Below, in pieces: positions 11,021 to 21,438 of a stretch of DNA of 64,000 bases. Source of the DNA: Malaya genurostris (lineage: Eukaryota; Arthropoda; Insecta; Diptera; Culicidae); the NCBI RefSeq assembly GCF_030247185.1, contig NC_080571.1, forward strand, positions 210,982,880-211,046,879, written 5' to 3'. The notes under the pieces are model-generated. The model saw only the letters and a program-made list of their open reading frames with translations, did not search any database and was not told where the DNA came from. Numbering within the stretch: the first letter of the stretch is position 1; each line of letters begins with the position of its first letter. Position numbers and translations under genes: made by a program.

Positions 11021-11472
11021 AGCTGCAAATTAAAATCACCTCAACATTTTTCTTTAAGTAGTGAATGTTCAGTTGGTTCACGATAATAAATGAACGGTAA
11101 ACCAGTCTTGATAGCTGAAATTTGTCAATCTCATAAGGATACGTCTCAATTCATACCAAAAGTTCTAAAATGATCTGTTCACACTTACTGGCGATAAGTA
11201 ACATATAAACTCAAATGAGAACCACCACCTTTTGTTTATTACCAGGTCGGAATAATATTCTCCCATTGAGTTCATACCTATTCATTCGAACTTGTTCACT
11301 GTCGGATGAGATAGTGAATTAGATAGATTCGATTGACGATGTATCCAGTAAATCTCGTTCGAGTATAACCACAAAAATAAATTGGATAAATCGAAATACA
11401 CTGACAGTGAAACGCCACCAATTTTTTCCATCTAAATATTTTCATGTGAAAATTAAATTGTACCGTACTGCT
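11021..11472. other. AT-rich gap
   Basis: Nothing recognisable; no open frame of interest and no repeat edge. Confidence 0.45.
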
Positions 11473-12083
11473 TGGGACTCGAAGTAGAAGTAGAGTTTAA
11501 TTCTAGGTTCTGATCATGCTTATATGAGCCTGTCTCGACTTTTGAATCTTAGTTTATAGAAATCGGTTGAGCCGTTTCAGAGAAAAATGAGTGCACACTT
11601 TCTCTCTAATTTTCACATATTACCATGTAACTCCGGAACCGGAAGTCGGATCTAAATAAAATTCAATAGCAGGGTATGGGACTGTTAGTCCTTTTATTTA
11701 AATCTAAGTTTGTGAAAATCGTTGAAGCCATATCTGAACAAAGTGAGTACATATTTTTTTCCATTTTTTTGGTACATATCATCCTATATCTCCGGAACTG
11801 GAAGTTGGATCGGAATGAAATTCAACAGCAGGCTATGGGACCATGAGACCTTTCATTTGAATCTTAGTTTGTGAAAATCGGCTCAGTCGTCTCCGAGAAG
11901 AGTGAGTGCATATTTTTGTTACATACATACACACATACACACACACGGACGGACACACACACAGACATTTGTTCAGTTCGTCGAGCTGAGTCGAATGGTA
12001 TATGACATTCGGCACTCCGGGCGTCGGTTAAAAAGTCAGTTTTTACAGTGATTGCATAGCCTTTCTATATGAGAAAGGCAAAA
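11473..12083 (+). repeat. Dispersed mosquito-type repeat with 159-bp internal units
   Basis: Three degenerate units of about 159 bp begin near 11473, 11632 and 11791. Each has TCCGGAACYGGAAGTYGGAT, then AATTCAAYAGC, TATGGGAC, TTTCATTTGAATCTTAGTTTG and a GAAAATCGG..CAG segment. After a CA/ACAC-rich run (11920-11965) comes a terminal block with TCGAGCTGAGTCGAATGGTA and CACTCCGGGCGTCGG. It ends in the hairpin GCCTTTCTATATGAGAAAGGC (12059-12079). Related pieces occur near 5350, 18300, 19690, 20450, 44830-45400, 54120-54640, 55900-56270 and 58550-58900. The 60-codon minus-strand frame at 11833-12015 is an artefact of the repeat. Confidence 0.75.
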
Positions 12084-12286
12084 AACTAATTAGGAACCAC
12101 ACTGAAATAAAAATCTTATTTATATTCATTAGATTTGTCATATGATTCGTATGCATCGTATAATCCGTAGAAGTCATATCGAAATTTGTAATCCTAATCG
12201 TAACCATGATGAAATTAATGAGAATATTATATATAATTTATTGTAAAACGTAATAGAACTTATTCCATTACGCAGATGATATTTCA

Positions 12287-12354
12287 TAAAATTCATATAA
12301 ATAAAATATGCACTTAAAAGCTAAAATTCATATAAATAAAATATGCACTTAAAT
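12287..12354. repeat. 35-bp tandem duplication
   Basis: TAAAATTCATATAAATAAAA-TATGCACTTAAA occurs twice with a 35-bp period (12287 and 12322), identical by eye over the first 32 bp. It lies in otherwise featureless AT-rich sequence between 12084 and 12388. Confidence 0.85.
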
Positions 12355-12388
12355 CATTTTGAAATTTATTAGAATATCATATACAATT

Positions 12389-12510
12389 TCTTCGCGTTTC
12401 GCCTTCGGCTCATCAGTGCTTAAAGCGGTTCAAATCGAACTGTTAGGCGGAGGAGGTGGTTCATTTTGAACTGCTTTAAGCACTGATGAGCCGAAGGCTA
12501 AACGCGAAGA
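12389..12510. mobile_element. Palindromic element, copy 1 (122 bp)
   Basis: The arms 12389-12434 and 12465-12510 (46 bp each, 2 mismatches) enclose a 30-nt loop. The outer motif is CGTTTCGCCTTCGGCTCATC followed by AGTGC; the inner part ends GGTTCAAA. Three related elements are at 27491-27797, 55343-55470 and 57905-58113. The loop still carries a GAACTGTTAGGCGGAG piece that belongs to the arms of copy 4, so this copy is probably internally deleted. The transposon class is unknown. Confidence 0.85.
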
Positions 12511-12639
12511 ATTCAAAATGAATTATGTATTTTTTGTACAAACCAAAAAAAATGATCATATACAAGTTATGCGAAAAGTCGATGAAACTTATTCCAATAT
12601 AATTTTAATATTCAATAGATTTGTCATGTGGATGAACAT

Positions 12640-13420
12640 GAGCACTAAGGATATGTTTTACAATTCATTGAACATTTATTTTGTAGTTCCGGGGTTACAC
12701 TGTAGTCATCTCGGGTGCTGAAACATGTTCCATGGAGTGGTTTTTTGAGTCGACTGAATAGGAAAAAGTCACAGAGAGACAAATCAGGTGAATTCGGTAG
12801 TTGCTGAATGGTATTCGTTTCGTTTTTAGCCAAATGTTCACGGATAACGATGACATTGTGTGACGGTGCGTTACCGTGGTGCAAGATCCACGAGTTGTTT
12901 GCTCACAAATTTGGTCTTTTTCGGTGAATTACTTCACGGAAACGTCTCATAACATCCAAATAATACTCCTCGTTGACGGTCTGGCCTTGTGGAAAGAATT
13001 CATGATACACAACACCCTTGTAATCAGGCTCGTACCCAGGATGTCATTTCGGGAGGGACCCAAAGATTAAAAAGTAATATTACTGAAGATTGCTTATGTA
13101 TCTAATTCTCGGTGTGCCTTTTACGGCTGTTTTAAACATATACTTTAAACTTTTCCACTGGAACTAGAGTATCACGTACGTGACTGCTAGAAATCAATTA
13201 AAAGTATGAGCATCGTCTTCTTTTACGACTGAAAACGACTCACGGTCACTACTGAAACGTTCGTGCCACTGATAAACGATTGTTTTCTTCGGGTATCGTT
13301 GCCGAAACACTCTTCTAACATTTTCAATATTGTCGCACCATTGAAACCGTTTTTACGCAAAATTTAAAGCAACCTCGTTGTTGCAAATTTGACTACATTT
13401 TGAAAATTGTACTAAATCGA
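12640..13420 (-). pseudogene. mariner transposase, decayed
   Basis: Read on the minus strand. The N-terminal helix-turn-helix remnant lies at about 13400-13215 (KFCVKNGFNGATILKMLEE, FGNDTRRKQ). The catalytic region follows at about 13025-12858 (DYKGVVYHEFFPQGQTVNE, RRFREVIHRKRP, then a stop). The C-terminal part is at 12884-12645 (HHGNAPSHNVIVIREHLAK, SPDLSLCDFFLFSRLKK). The second catalytic aspartate (normally HHDNAPSH) is glycine; the third (LCDFF) is kept; the first is in deleted sequence. Mariner transposases cut and paste at TA sites. No terminal repeats were identified, so the limits are approximate. Confidence 0.85.
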
Positions 13421-13424
13421 GGAC

Positions 13425-14877
13425 ACGCACAATCGCAGATGTACTCAGTACAGCGTAACTTTTACATATATCCAGGTATCAATGATAGATGTGGTAATCT
13501 AAAAAAATAAATCTAATCAGATGACTGAGAGCGCCATACGTTGGTGATTTCGGGAACTTTTTCAACAAAGTTTTATGTCCATATAATGACTGCTATGAAA
13601 CAATTAATACAAGGCTGTGCAAAGGAGCCTGACACATTTTGTTTTTCTGTTACATTGGAAACAAACAAGGGAGCGAGAAATCAAACACGGCATCGCAAAG
13701 TAGAAGAATGAAGGTTTTCGTTTAGTTGTTTTCCATCATGGAGCACTGGAGTGTTGCTCATCGCGTTTTTAATTTATAATTAGTTTTTGAAGAATCAGTC
13801 GTATGTTACAACTATTCATGAATTTAAAATCCATTTAAAATTATAACCGAAAACGCCGGTGCCGTCGCGTCATACTGTAAAGCTGAGGGTGAAAAATTTT
13901 ATAATAACAAATCTGTGAAAAAAATAAAACCTCCGGCTCACGGCTGAACTGTCCGGGCACCAGAGAAGGTTGAACGAGTTTTATCCGCTCTTGTGAAGAG
14001 TCCCGCGCGCACGGATAAGACAACTGCCAAGCTTGTATAGCAGAAAGATCCTAGGAGAAGATAGTGTTAGTGATAAATCTTTTGTTTAGAAAAGTCTTGA
14101 AAGCTTACAAAAGAAAGGGTCGCTTTATAATACTTTTTAATTTTGTCCAATTTTCCGCACCACTAAGCATTTCTTACGAATTAAACGTCTCTATCCTTAT
14201 AACACAGCACAGCGGTAAAAGTTCTGCAAATCCTTGCTGTTGCACTCCGTCTGCTTTCAATCGCACTTGGTGTTGAGCCACCATCCCCGAAATGTGCCTC
14301 TACTGATATATGTCATATATGGACCTGATCACAACTATGACGATAACGATTTCTTATTTGAATTCAAAGATGCAATCTCGATCACAAATATCCGCACTCT
14401 CAGCAATGGAAATGATAAGAAGTACTTAACTTCATTTAAACAAATTACGATATCTAGCGACTAATTCCAAATTCCACTCGAACACGTCTATCGTCCTGGT
14501 TTTAAATTTGAAAAAAAATTATTAATTACTTGTAATTGAAAAATATTTCATACTAAAATGAGTTTTTGAAACAAAGCCGTAACTATATGGTTGGCGCTGA
14601 TAGTCAATAATGATGTTTTACACTGATAGATTGCGATGATAGTCAATGGTATTCAAACCACAATCCAAAAAAAAATTGCATTTTACAGGTGACTTAATCC
14701 GTCATACGATGTAATTCATAAAGACCTAATTTGTCAAATGACGGAAAATTTTATTTGTAATGACTTAATGCTAGATGAGCTTGAATTTTACTGGTTTCGA
14801 CTGTAACTTGCGTTCTGCTAGCAGGTGCGACTGTATGAATTTAAATGCACCTTTTACCAGCCAAGCAGATGCATGCT
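13425..14877. other. AT-rich gap, no recognisable gene
   Basis: Short frames only (the longest is 76 codons at 14234-14464), with no motif. Nothing else supported. Confidence 0.4.
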
Positions 14878-14990
14878 TCTGTGGCTCAGTCGATTAACAG
14901 ACGTACTTGCGATCCAATGATTCTTGGTTTCAAGTAACGGCGGTTGCTATCAGTATTCTATTTTTTTATTTCAATTAATTTCATGTCACG
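14878..14990 (+). mobile_element. Possible tRNA-like SINE fragment
   Basis: GTGGCTCAGTCGATTAACAG resembles the A-box end of a tRNA-derived SINE. About 45 bp downstream TTGGTTTCAAGTAAC is a degenerate B box. An AT-rich tail follows. The B box deviates from GGTTCGANTCC, so this is tentative. Confidence 0.35.
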
Positions 14991-16520
14991 GAGTTTTAGA
15001 CACAATGTTAAATGTTCTTCCACGTAAATTTGCGTAAGCTGCGACGCTCCATTTATGTGCATCTAATAAGATGTAAAATCACAGGATTTTTTAAGTGTGC
15101 AGACAAACTGCAAAAGATTTGGTTAACCTAAAATTTGTATAAGTGCGCCGATGCTTGTTCCAAAATTTGTCACACCTATCCAAGGAAATTGAAGGTTCGA
15201 AGAATAATTTGTTTCACAATTCAAATCAGATTTAGAAAATTTGTTAAAAATTCACCTATGTTTATAAAATGATTATACTTTTGATGTGTTGATCAATAAA
15301 TAAGATGTTCACAAACTAAAAAAAACTATTGTTTCTGTGGTATTGCTTATTAGAGAGGATATTGTATTGATTATATCACAACTCGTTAATTGAAAGTCGA
15401 GTAATTCGCATTTTGTGTATTTTGGCGATTTATTGTTCGTTTAAGGGTTTTGGTTACCCAACTAACCAGTTTGTGCTAAGTGCACAAGATTTATTGCATG
15501 TATAAGCTTCAGTACAGGGAAACCGTAAGAGTGCTAAATACTAATTTTCGATCGGGTGCTTCGTTTCATCAAGTTTAAATATACCTGACTAGTCTGGTAT
15601 CTAGCCAGCCACTGATTTAACCACATGTCAAAGTTTCAGCAAATGTGGATCCGTTCGCATTATACTTCACCACTCGAATTAAAGAGCAAGAATTCTCTAA
15701 GCCTTTGAGCATACAACACAGCACAGCACAGCCGGTGTGACGAATGAGGGATCCAGATAGGAGGGGTCCGACATAGCTAACCCGGTCGCGTATGTATTTT
15801 ATCAAGGCAGCCACACGAACTAGGCACATTTATATCTACTACACTCAGGCAGTCGTCGCCTTCGGTATCCGTGGCCGGAAAAGCGACGAGGATCCGCTAG
15901 AAGCCAAAGTTCGTGCATTGTAACTTAGCTCTCCTTTCTCCCGTAACCCGTAACCTCTTGCGGTGAGCTGGCAAAGGATGAAGTGTGAGGATCCCAGAAG
16001 GCTCAACACAAACGGCAACTGTGAGATTCAGGATCTAGTCGGAACATGGAACGAGCGCTACGATGCTCAGTAAAGGCAACCCGTCCAATAAAAAAAAAGG
16101 CAGAAGCATAAAACGAATGAAATGGCACGGACTCCGGTTCCTCGCTTGTCTCCTCACAAGCCGTGTTGAGGTTGAAGGCGAGAAAATAGCTTCTGTGCTC
16201 TACCCATCCGCACGAAGACCGGCATACTGTTCCAAGTTCCAAAATGTATCGTGAGGTGGAACCGGGTGCATGGTGAAGTGAAAATACCTACGGCTGCTGT
16301 TTTTCCTCTTCATTCTCGAGTACGTGTGCTTCTGCACACACCACACGGTCCTGAGATGTCGTTTCCCGACGGCCGGCCTTTCTTCCGTCAGCTGCTAAAA
16401 GCTGACTGCCGACTCGGTGCGGCCAGGTTTTTTGCTTCAATTTCATTGCTTTGCGCTGACACGCTTATGGTTTCCGTTTCCAGTACTGAAAAATCTTTTT
16501 GGTCAAACACAATTTAATTG
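14991..16520. other. Unassigned; GC-richer patch at 15.7-16.5 kb
   Basis: From about 15700 to 16520 base composition rises above its surroundings and overlapping frames appear on both strands (16003-16242 minus; 16063-16254 and 16251-16517 plus). None has a recognisable domain, and the strands compete, so I do not call a gene. The patch could be a host regulatory region or untranslated exon. Confidence 0.25.
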
Positions 16521-16649
16521 TTTTGAGCTAGTAACAAAGTCTGGATATCTGTTTCGAATTTGCACAAACACAAGCATAAAATATCAAATATTCCTGACTT
16601 GGCTTACATAATAATATTTTAGTTATTTTCATATCAATTGAATACAAAA

Positions 16650-16950
16650 TTAAAAAGGTGGGTGGGTAATGTCACTGACATAACTGGAGAACGTGAATAC
16701 AAATAAAACGAGCATGCTTCTTTCAAATGGGTTTTCCTAATTGTTTCCAAAACTTTTGTAAAACTTAATTTTTAAGTTATTTATAGTTATCTCACACTGT
16801 TGAAAATTTTGTCATAGATTGCTGATAATATGGAGCATGGAGAAAAATTATGTTGTTGCATTTAGTACTACTTGGGATATTCACGATTAAAAAGTAAGAC
16901 GCATTCACGTTAAAATCTTGCTAACCGAAAAAATAGTTCAATAATTAGAA
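16650..16950 (-). repeat. Dispersed repeat, reverse copy
   Basis: In reverse orientation 16652-16722 matches 952-1022, and 16770-16930 matches 6247-6460. This copy shows that these two blocks belong to one family and are adjacent in it. No coding capacity. Confidence 0.5.
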
Positions 16951-18234
16951 AAACATTAACTAATATTTGATTCTTGAGTGTTATTCCAAAGCAGTCTTGA
17001 ACAAAAGGACATTTGCAAAGGCGAATTTTCAAGAAGGGTGTGAAATGTAAAATTATAAAACCCACTGTTTTATTTATTTTTTGTTTTCTATCTTTTTATA
17101 AAGGTAGAAAACAATAATTGACCTTAAAAGTTTTCACAGTCAAACATCCTCACCAAAAAATTCAATGCAACGGAGGTACCAACAAGGTGTATTTCTTAAC
17201 AATATTCATTAGCTTCTGGGCTAGTCCATAGTTGATCATATGAGCTCTAAACAAAGCATACATACAGATTGGCGTCACCCGGTGGATATGCGTTTTCTTT
17301 CAATGTCATCATCGAATTCATTTTCAGACGACTTTTAATGTGTATTGGAAAACTAAATTATTTATTTATTTTTAAGTTAGTAGAACAAGCAGTCTTCCCA
17401 TGAACATCGACACTTTTGTGCCTGTGCACGAAATTTCAAGCATGTATCCAACCTCAAACTTACTGTGAGTCCATGTTCAAGTTCATCCCGAGTACCATAC
17501 ACGAACGAACACAGTACGTATATTGGTTCGAATTTCCGTGCATGTGCCTCCCTTAAGAAAATATTTAGATATTTCTAAATGTGCTGATATATTTTCTTCG
17601 AGAATGTAGGTATTTGTTTGCAATACGTCTGAGGAACATAATTTTCAATGATTTCAGTAGAAATGATGAGCATTGATTGATACAAACACATTTTCCAAAA
17701 CGACCTCATTCTCAGTCTTTTCACTTGCCGTAGGAATAATGCCCCGGCAACCGTATAGGGGATAGATGGGTAATTAATTATTTATTGTCTAAAAACGCGT
17801 TTTTCGAGAAAGTACGTTTTAAAGTGCGTGTCCATTGTCATTTAAAAACTATTTTTACTAGTTATTTTCAAAATTTGCACACACTTTCAACATATTAAAT
17901 ACCCAACTCCAACGCTTTCTTTTACGTTTTTCGTTACTTTGGGGAGGCTTTACACAAAATAATGAGTTTATTCGTGGAAAATCGCAATTTTAACTTTAAA
18001 CAACCAACAAAATTTCTAAAAACTAAAAAAAATATCAAATAAAAACGTAGGTGTCTAGAGAAACGTCTACTTCAACTATGTTACAGCAAGTTTGAAGAAC
18101 AAGTGGCTCTCAGTTCCGGTGCAGGAGATACACTAGTATAAGTGACGCAATCGACAAAACGCAAGTCAGTTTGAAAGTTACTATTGAATAAGATATAATG
18201 GTATAAGTGACGAAAACAGACAAAACGCGTTATT
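16951..18234. other. AT-rich gap
   Basis: No gene or clear element. Reading frames are short and AT-driven. Confidence 0.45.
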
Positions 18235-18420
18235 TTTATCCGCCTTTTTTACCTTTTTTTATATACATAAAAATAGGTGTAGAATTCGCTCAAACTTTGA
18301 AAAATTTTCCGAGGCCCGGAGGGCCGAGTGTCATATACCAATCGATTCAGCTCGATGAAAGATTTTACAAACATAGATACAAATGAATTATGGTCACATA
18401 AGTTGATATAAAACTTGTCC
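18235..18420 (-). repeat. Fragment of the dispersed mosquito-type repeat
   Basis: Contains AAAATTTTCCGAGGCCCGGA, GGGCCGAGTGTCATATACCA and ATCGATTCAGCTCGATGAAA. A second piece with the same order is at 19655-19960. The block corresponds to the TCGAGCTGAGTCGAATGGTATATGACA terminal part of the 11.5-12.1 kb repeat, read in reverse. Confidence 0.6.
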
Positions 18421-18674
18421 AGACCCGGCTTCCTGTTCCGCCATTACAACTGTTTTCAAATAGTAACACTTACTGGGTTGTTACGAAAAAATTCAAATTC
18501 AAAACGCGCGAAGTCGAAAACTAGGGTCTTCTCCTGTTCTCAGATTTTACTCTGAATGTCTTTCTTTTCCTCCTCCTCTTTTATTATTTTAATTGGATCA
18601 GGGAAAAGCCCACTGGAGTTAGTTTCTGTCAAACTTGTTATCCAGCAGACATAAAACCTCCTCATCATTTGCAT

Positions 18675-19640
18675 CTATAGATCAAAATCATCCCAATGAT
18701 ACATTTCCTTAAATTTAGTGCTTCTATAGTAACGAAATCTAATGAGACAGTAACACAAGAAACGATTTCTTGATAACATTACGTGATAAATGAAAGTCGA
18801 AAGAATTGAAACATTTGTTAAATATGCGGCACGTGTTAGCAATAGGCTCGTTATATTCATAATTAACATAGTTCTAACATAGGGAATTCGAAGAAAGGAA
18901 TATGATCGAAGATTACGGCGTCGAATGTCAAATTGTAACAATTGCAATTTGCTCGGAGCAATCCATCCGCGACTGAAGTAGGTCTGCCACAAAACTAGCC
19001 TTACAAACATCGCGACTGACAAATAATAAATCGAGGCTAATCAGTTTGCAGCGGTCATGGTAACTCGGTAAGTTTAAAGGATATCTCCATGGAAGACGTC
19101 GGAGAGCGAATCGAACAAATTTGCATTGAATCGCTTCAATCGCTTCGCCTGCGTTGGATTTCGTTTTGGTAATAAGGTGAGTTGAGCGAACTAAAGCGCA
19201 ATACAGAGCATACAAACAATAATACAATTTAAAACTGGTATACACTGCCGTTCTTTTTTTTCTATATTTGAACCACAGATAAAACGCTGCTGGGGCTGTC
19301 AGTTTATTTTGTTATAATTTCTAGATTTAAATTTTGTAACTGACATAAATTATGCATCTAGAACTAGAACACTCCTGAATATGCCCTAATATTATAGAGG
19401 CTTTGGAGATAGTAAGCTCTATGTGCTCTTTAAAATTTAACTTGGAATCCAGAAGAACACTCAGGTCCTTAACAGATGATGCGCATTTGAGACTTTTTTA
19501 AAACTAAAACAGATAACGGAGCATTTAGTGGCTTCTAAAACTATTTTGAAATATGAAATATGAATGTCATCGGCGAACGATCGTTTCATACACTTGTTCG
19601 AAAAATTTAGATCGTTGAGATACAATAAAATTATAAATGG
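18675..19640 (-). pseudogene. Jockey-like RT, C-terminal part (decayed)
   Basis: On the minus strand, visible pieces are SFADDIHI (motif C, FADD) near 19590, then KDLSVLLDSKLNFKEHIE near 19450 and an ILGHIQECS segment. A non-homologous stretch of about 100 bp follows (19273-19377, also present at 31563-31665). Then come LYALYCALVRSTHL, IEAIQCKFVRFALRRLPWRY and LPSYHDRCKLISLDLLFVSRD, and LQLLQFDIRRRNLRSYSFL near 18930. This order is the end of a Jockey-clade ORF2. Frameshifts and the insertion make it dead. The 5' part is absent; the adjoining left and right sequences are other repeats. Confidence 0.8.
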
Positions 19641-19654
19641 TCCTAGGTGAAATG

Positions 19655-19960
19655 ATCAAAAGTTTAAAAAATAGGTATAGAATTCACTCAAACTTTAGAC
19701 AAATTTTCGTAACCCGAAGGGCCAAGTGCCATATACCAATCGATTCAGCTCAACGAACTGAATGTCCGTTTGTGTGTTGTCAACGAAAAGTTCGAGATCT
19801 CAAAGATGACTGGACCGATTTTGTTCAAACTAATCGCAAATGAAAAGTCTCTCGTCGCCCTGAACGCTATTGATGTGTACTTTTTGAGTTATTCGAAGTT
19901 TTATGTCAAAATTTTCATTTTTTTTCAATTGTCCTTGTAAACAAAATATGTTTTCAGACA
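19655..19960 (+). repeat. Fragment of the dispersed mosquito-type repeat
   Basis: Starts AAAAAATAGGTATAGAATTC (compare 18270), then AAATTTTCGTAACCCGAAGG, GCCATATACCAATCGATTCA, and a downstream part with GAGATCTCAAAGATGACTGG and TCGCAAATGAAAAGTCTCTC. It shares its first half with 18235-18420. The 68-codon frame here is repeat-derived. Confidence 0.6.
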
Positions 19961-21438
19961 TAGATTTCGTACGGTAATAGCTATCCAACAAGCTTTAGAT
20001 TGTTAAAATCCATTCATTTTTATCGGGAATATCGATAATTTCGTGTAATTTTCGCCTTATTCCAGTAGTGGAGTGAAACACAATTTTCAATACTGTTTTA
20101 AGCAATTGTTTCTTAGCACCTAAAAGACAGAGCACCCTTTTTCATGTCGTTTCAATTCTAGCACGGTTCGTTTTTGACAATTTAATCATTTGAACATGTA
20201 TAAGAAAGATGGCAGTACTTTCAAATGCAAAACAATATTCATTTATATTGATTTATACTGCTTGCAGCAATAATTAGGAAGAACGCAACTTCTTACACCC
20301 TTATACAATTCGAAGAAGTTCGTCAAGGTAAGCAAATTTGTGTGTGAAAAATAAATTCAATAATTTTTCTTGGACATGGTTTAACTGATTTCTACAAACT
20401 TAGACTCATATAAACAGTCCTGTGCTCCCATATAAAATTTTTGAACATCAATTGGATCCGACTTCTGGTTCCGGAACTACAGGATGATATATGTAATGAA
20501 ATGAAAATGTCACTAATTTTGCTCGTAGATGGCTGAGCCGATTTGAGATTCACGAACTATTTTAGGTTAGGCCGGTCTCTGAACACCGTTTCTGGAAGTA
20601 CCATAAATAATGACAAAAACATTAAAGTGGAACTTACTCCTACATCTCATGAAATGCTTAATCGGTTGTCACACGTTCAGATTAAAAGGAATAATTTTAA
20701 GGTTTTATACAATTTCTATCTTCGATTTGTCTTACAGTTCCAAAATTACAAGGTCAAAGTGATTGAAATTTCAAATTGTCGTTTAAAACGACGGTCATTA
20801 AAATAATGTTATGAAAACTAAAAACATCCAAGAATATTCACGCAAAAAACACATTCGGATTGATAAAACAGGGACTATCTCACTGCTAGGTGGATTAAGC
20901 AGGTTTTTATTTAAAGAAAGTAACTAATGATCAAGTTCAATTATTATTGCTGATACGTTTGATTTCGAGAATGTTTTCGGCTATGTGACGTAAGCGTTGT
21001 GTAACGTTCTTTAAACTAATCGAAACGTGTCAGATATCATCCCAACGAAATAAAATGTTTTGAGACGGTTTGAACGACAAGAGAAAGACATTATCACATC
21101 ACTAGGAGGATTATGAAGTGTTTTTTTCATCAAAAACCTATAATAAAACACACAAAATTGTATCGAATCCATTGTTTTGACCATGTCAAGACTAGCCTCA
21201 CTAAAATCACTGTAGCTCGTGGACCGAATATCAGAATGTCATGAAAGTTTGACACGTGTCTTCTGAACAAACTCACGAAAAATTCACCAAGTTTCAGTTA
21301 TTCGTGTTATAAATATAAATGGGCTCCAGTTGATACTTTCTGTCAGTAGTTCGAATATGGAAACATCCGGGAATTTTCTTGTTTTCAGGTAACCTCTTTT
21401 TAGGATCTAGTAAATGGGACTATTGACAATTAAGAGAA
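19961..21438. other. AT-rich gap with old repeat pieces
   Basis: Around 20400-20540 a reverse unit of the 159-bp repeat is visible (GACTTCTGGTTCCGGAACTA). No gene is supported. The 87-codon frame at 20543-20806 has no domain. Confidence 0.4.

Noticed and set aside
11473..12083. CRISPR-like spaced repeats
   Set aside because: Units are long (159 bp), diverged, lack constant spacers, and belong to a dispersed eukaryotic repeat.
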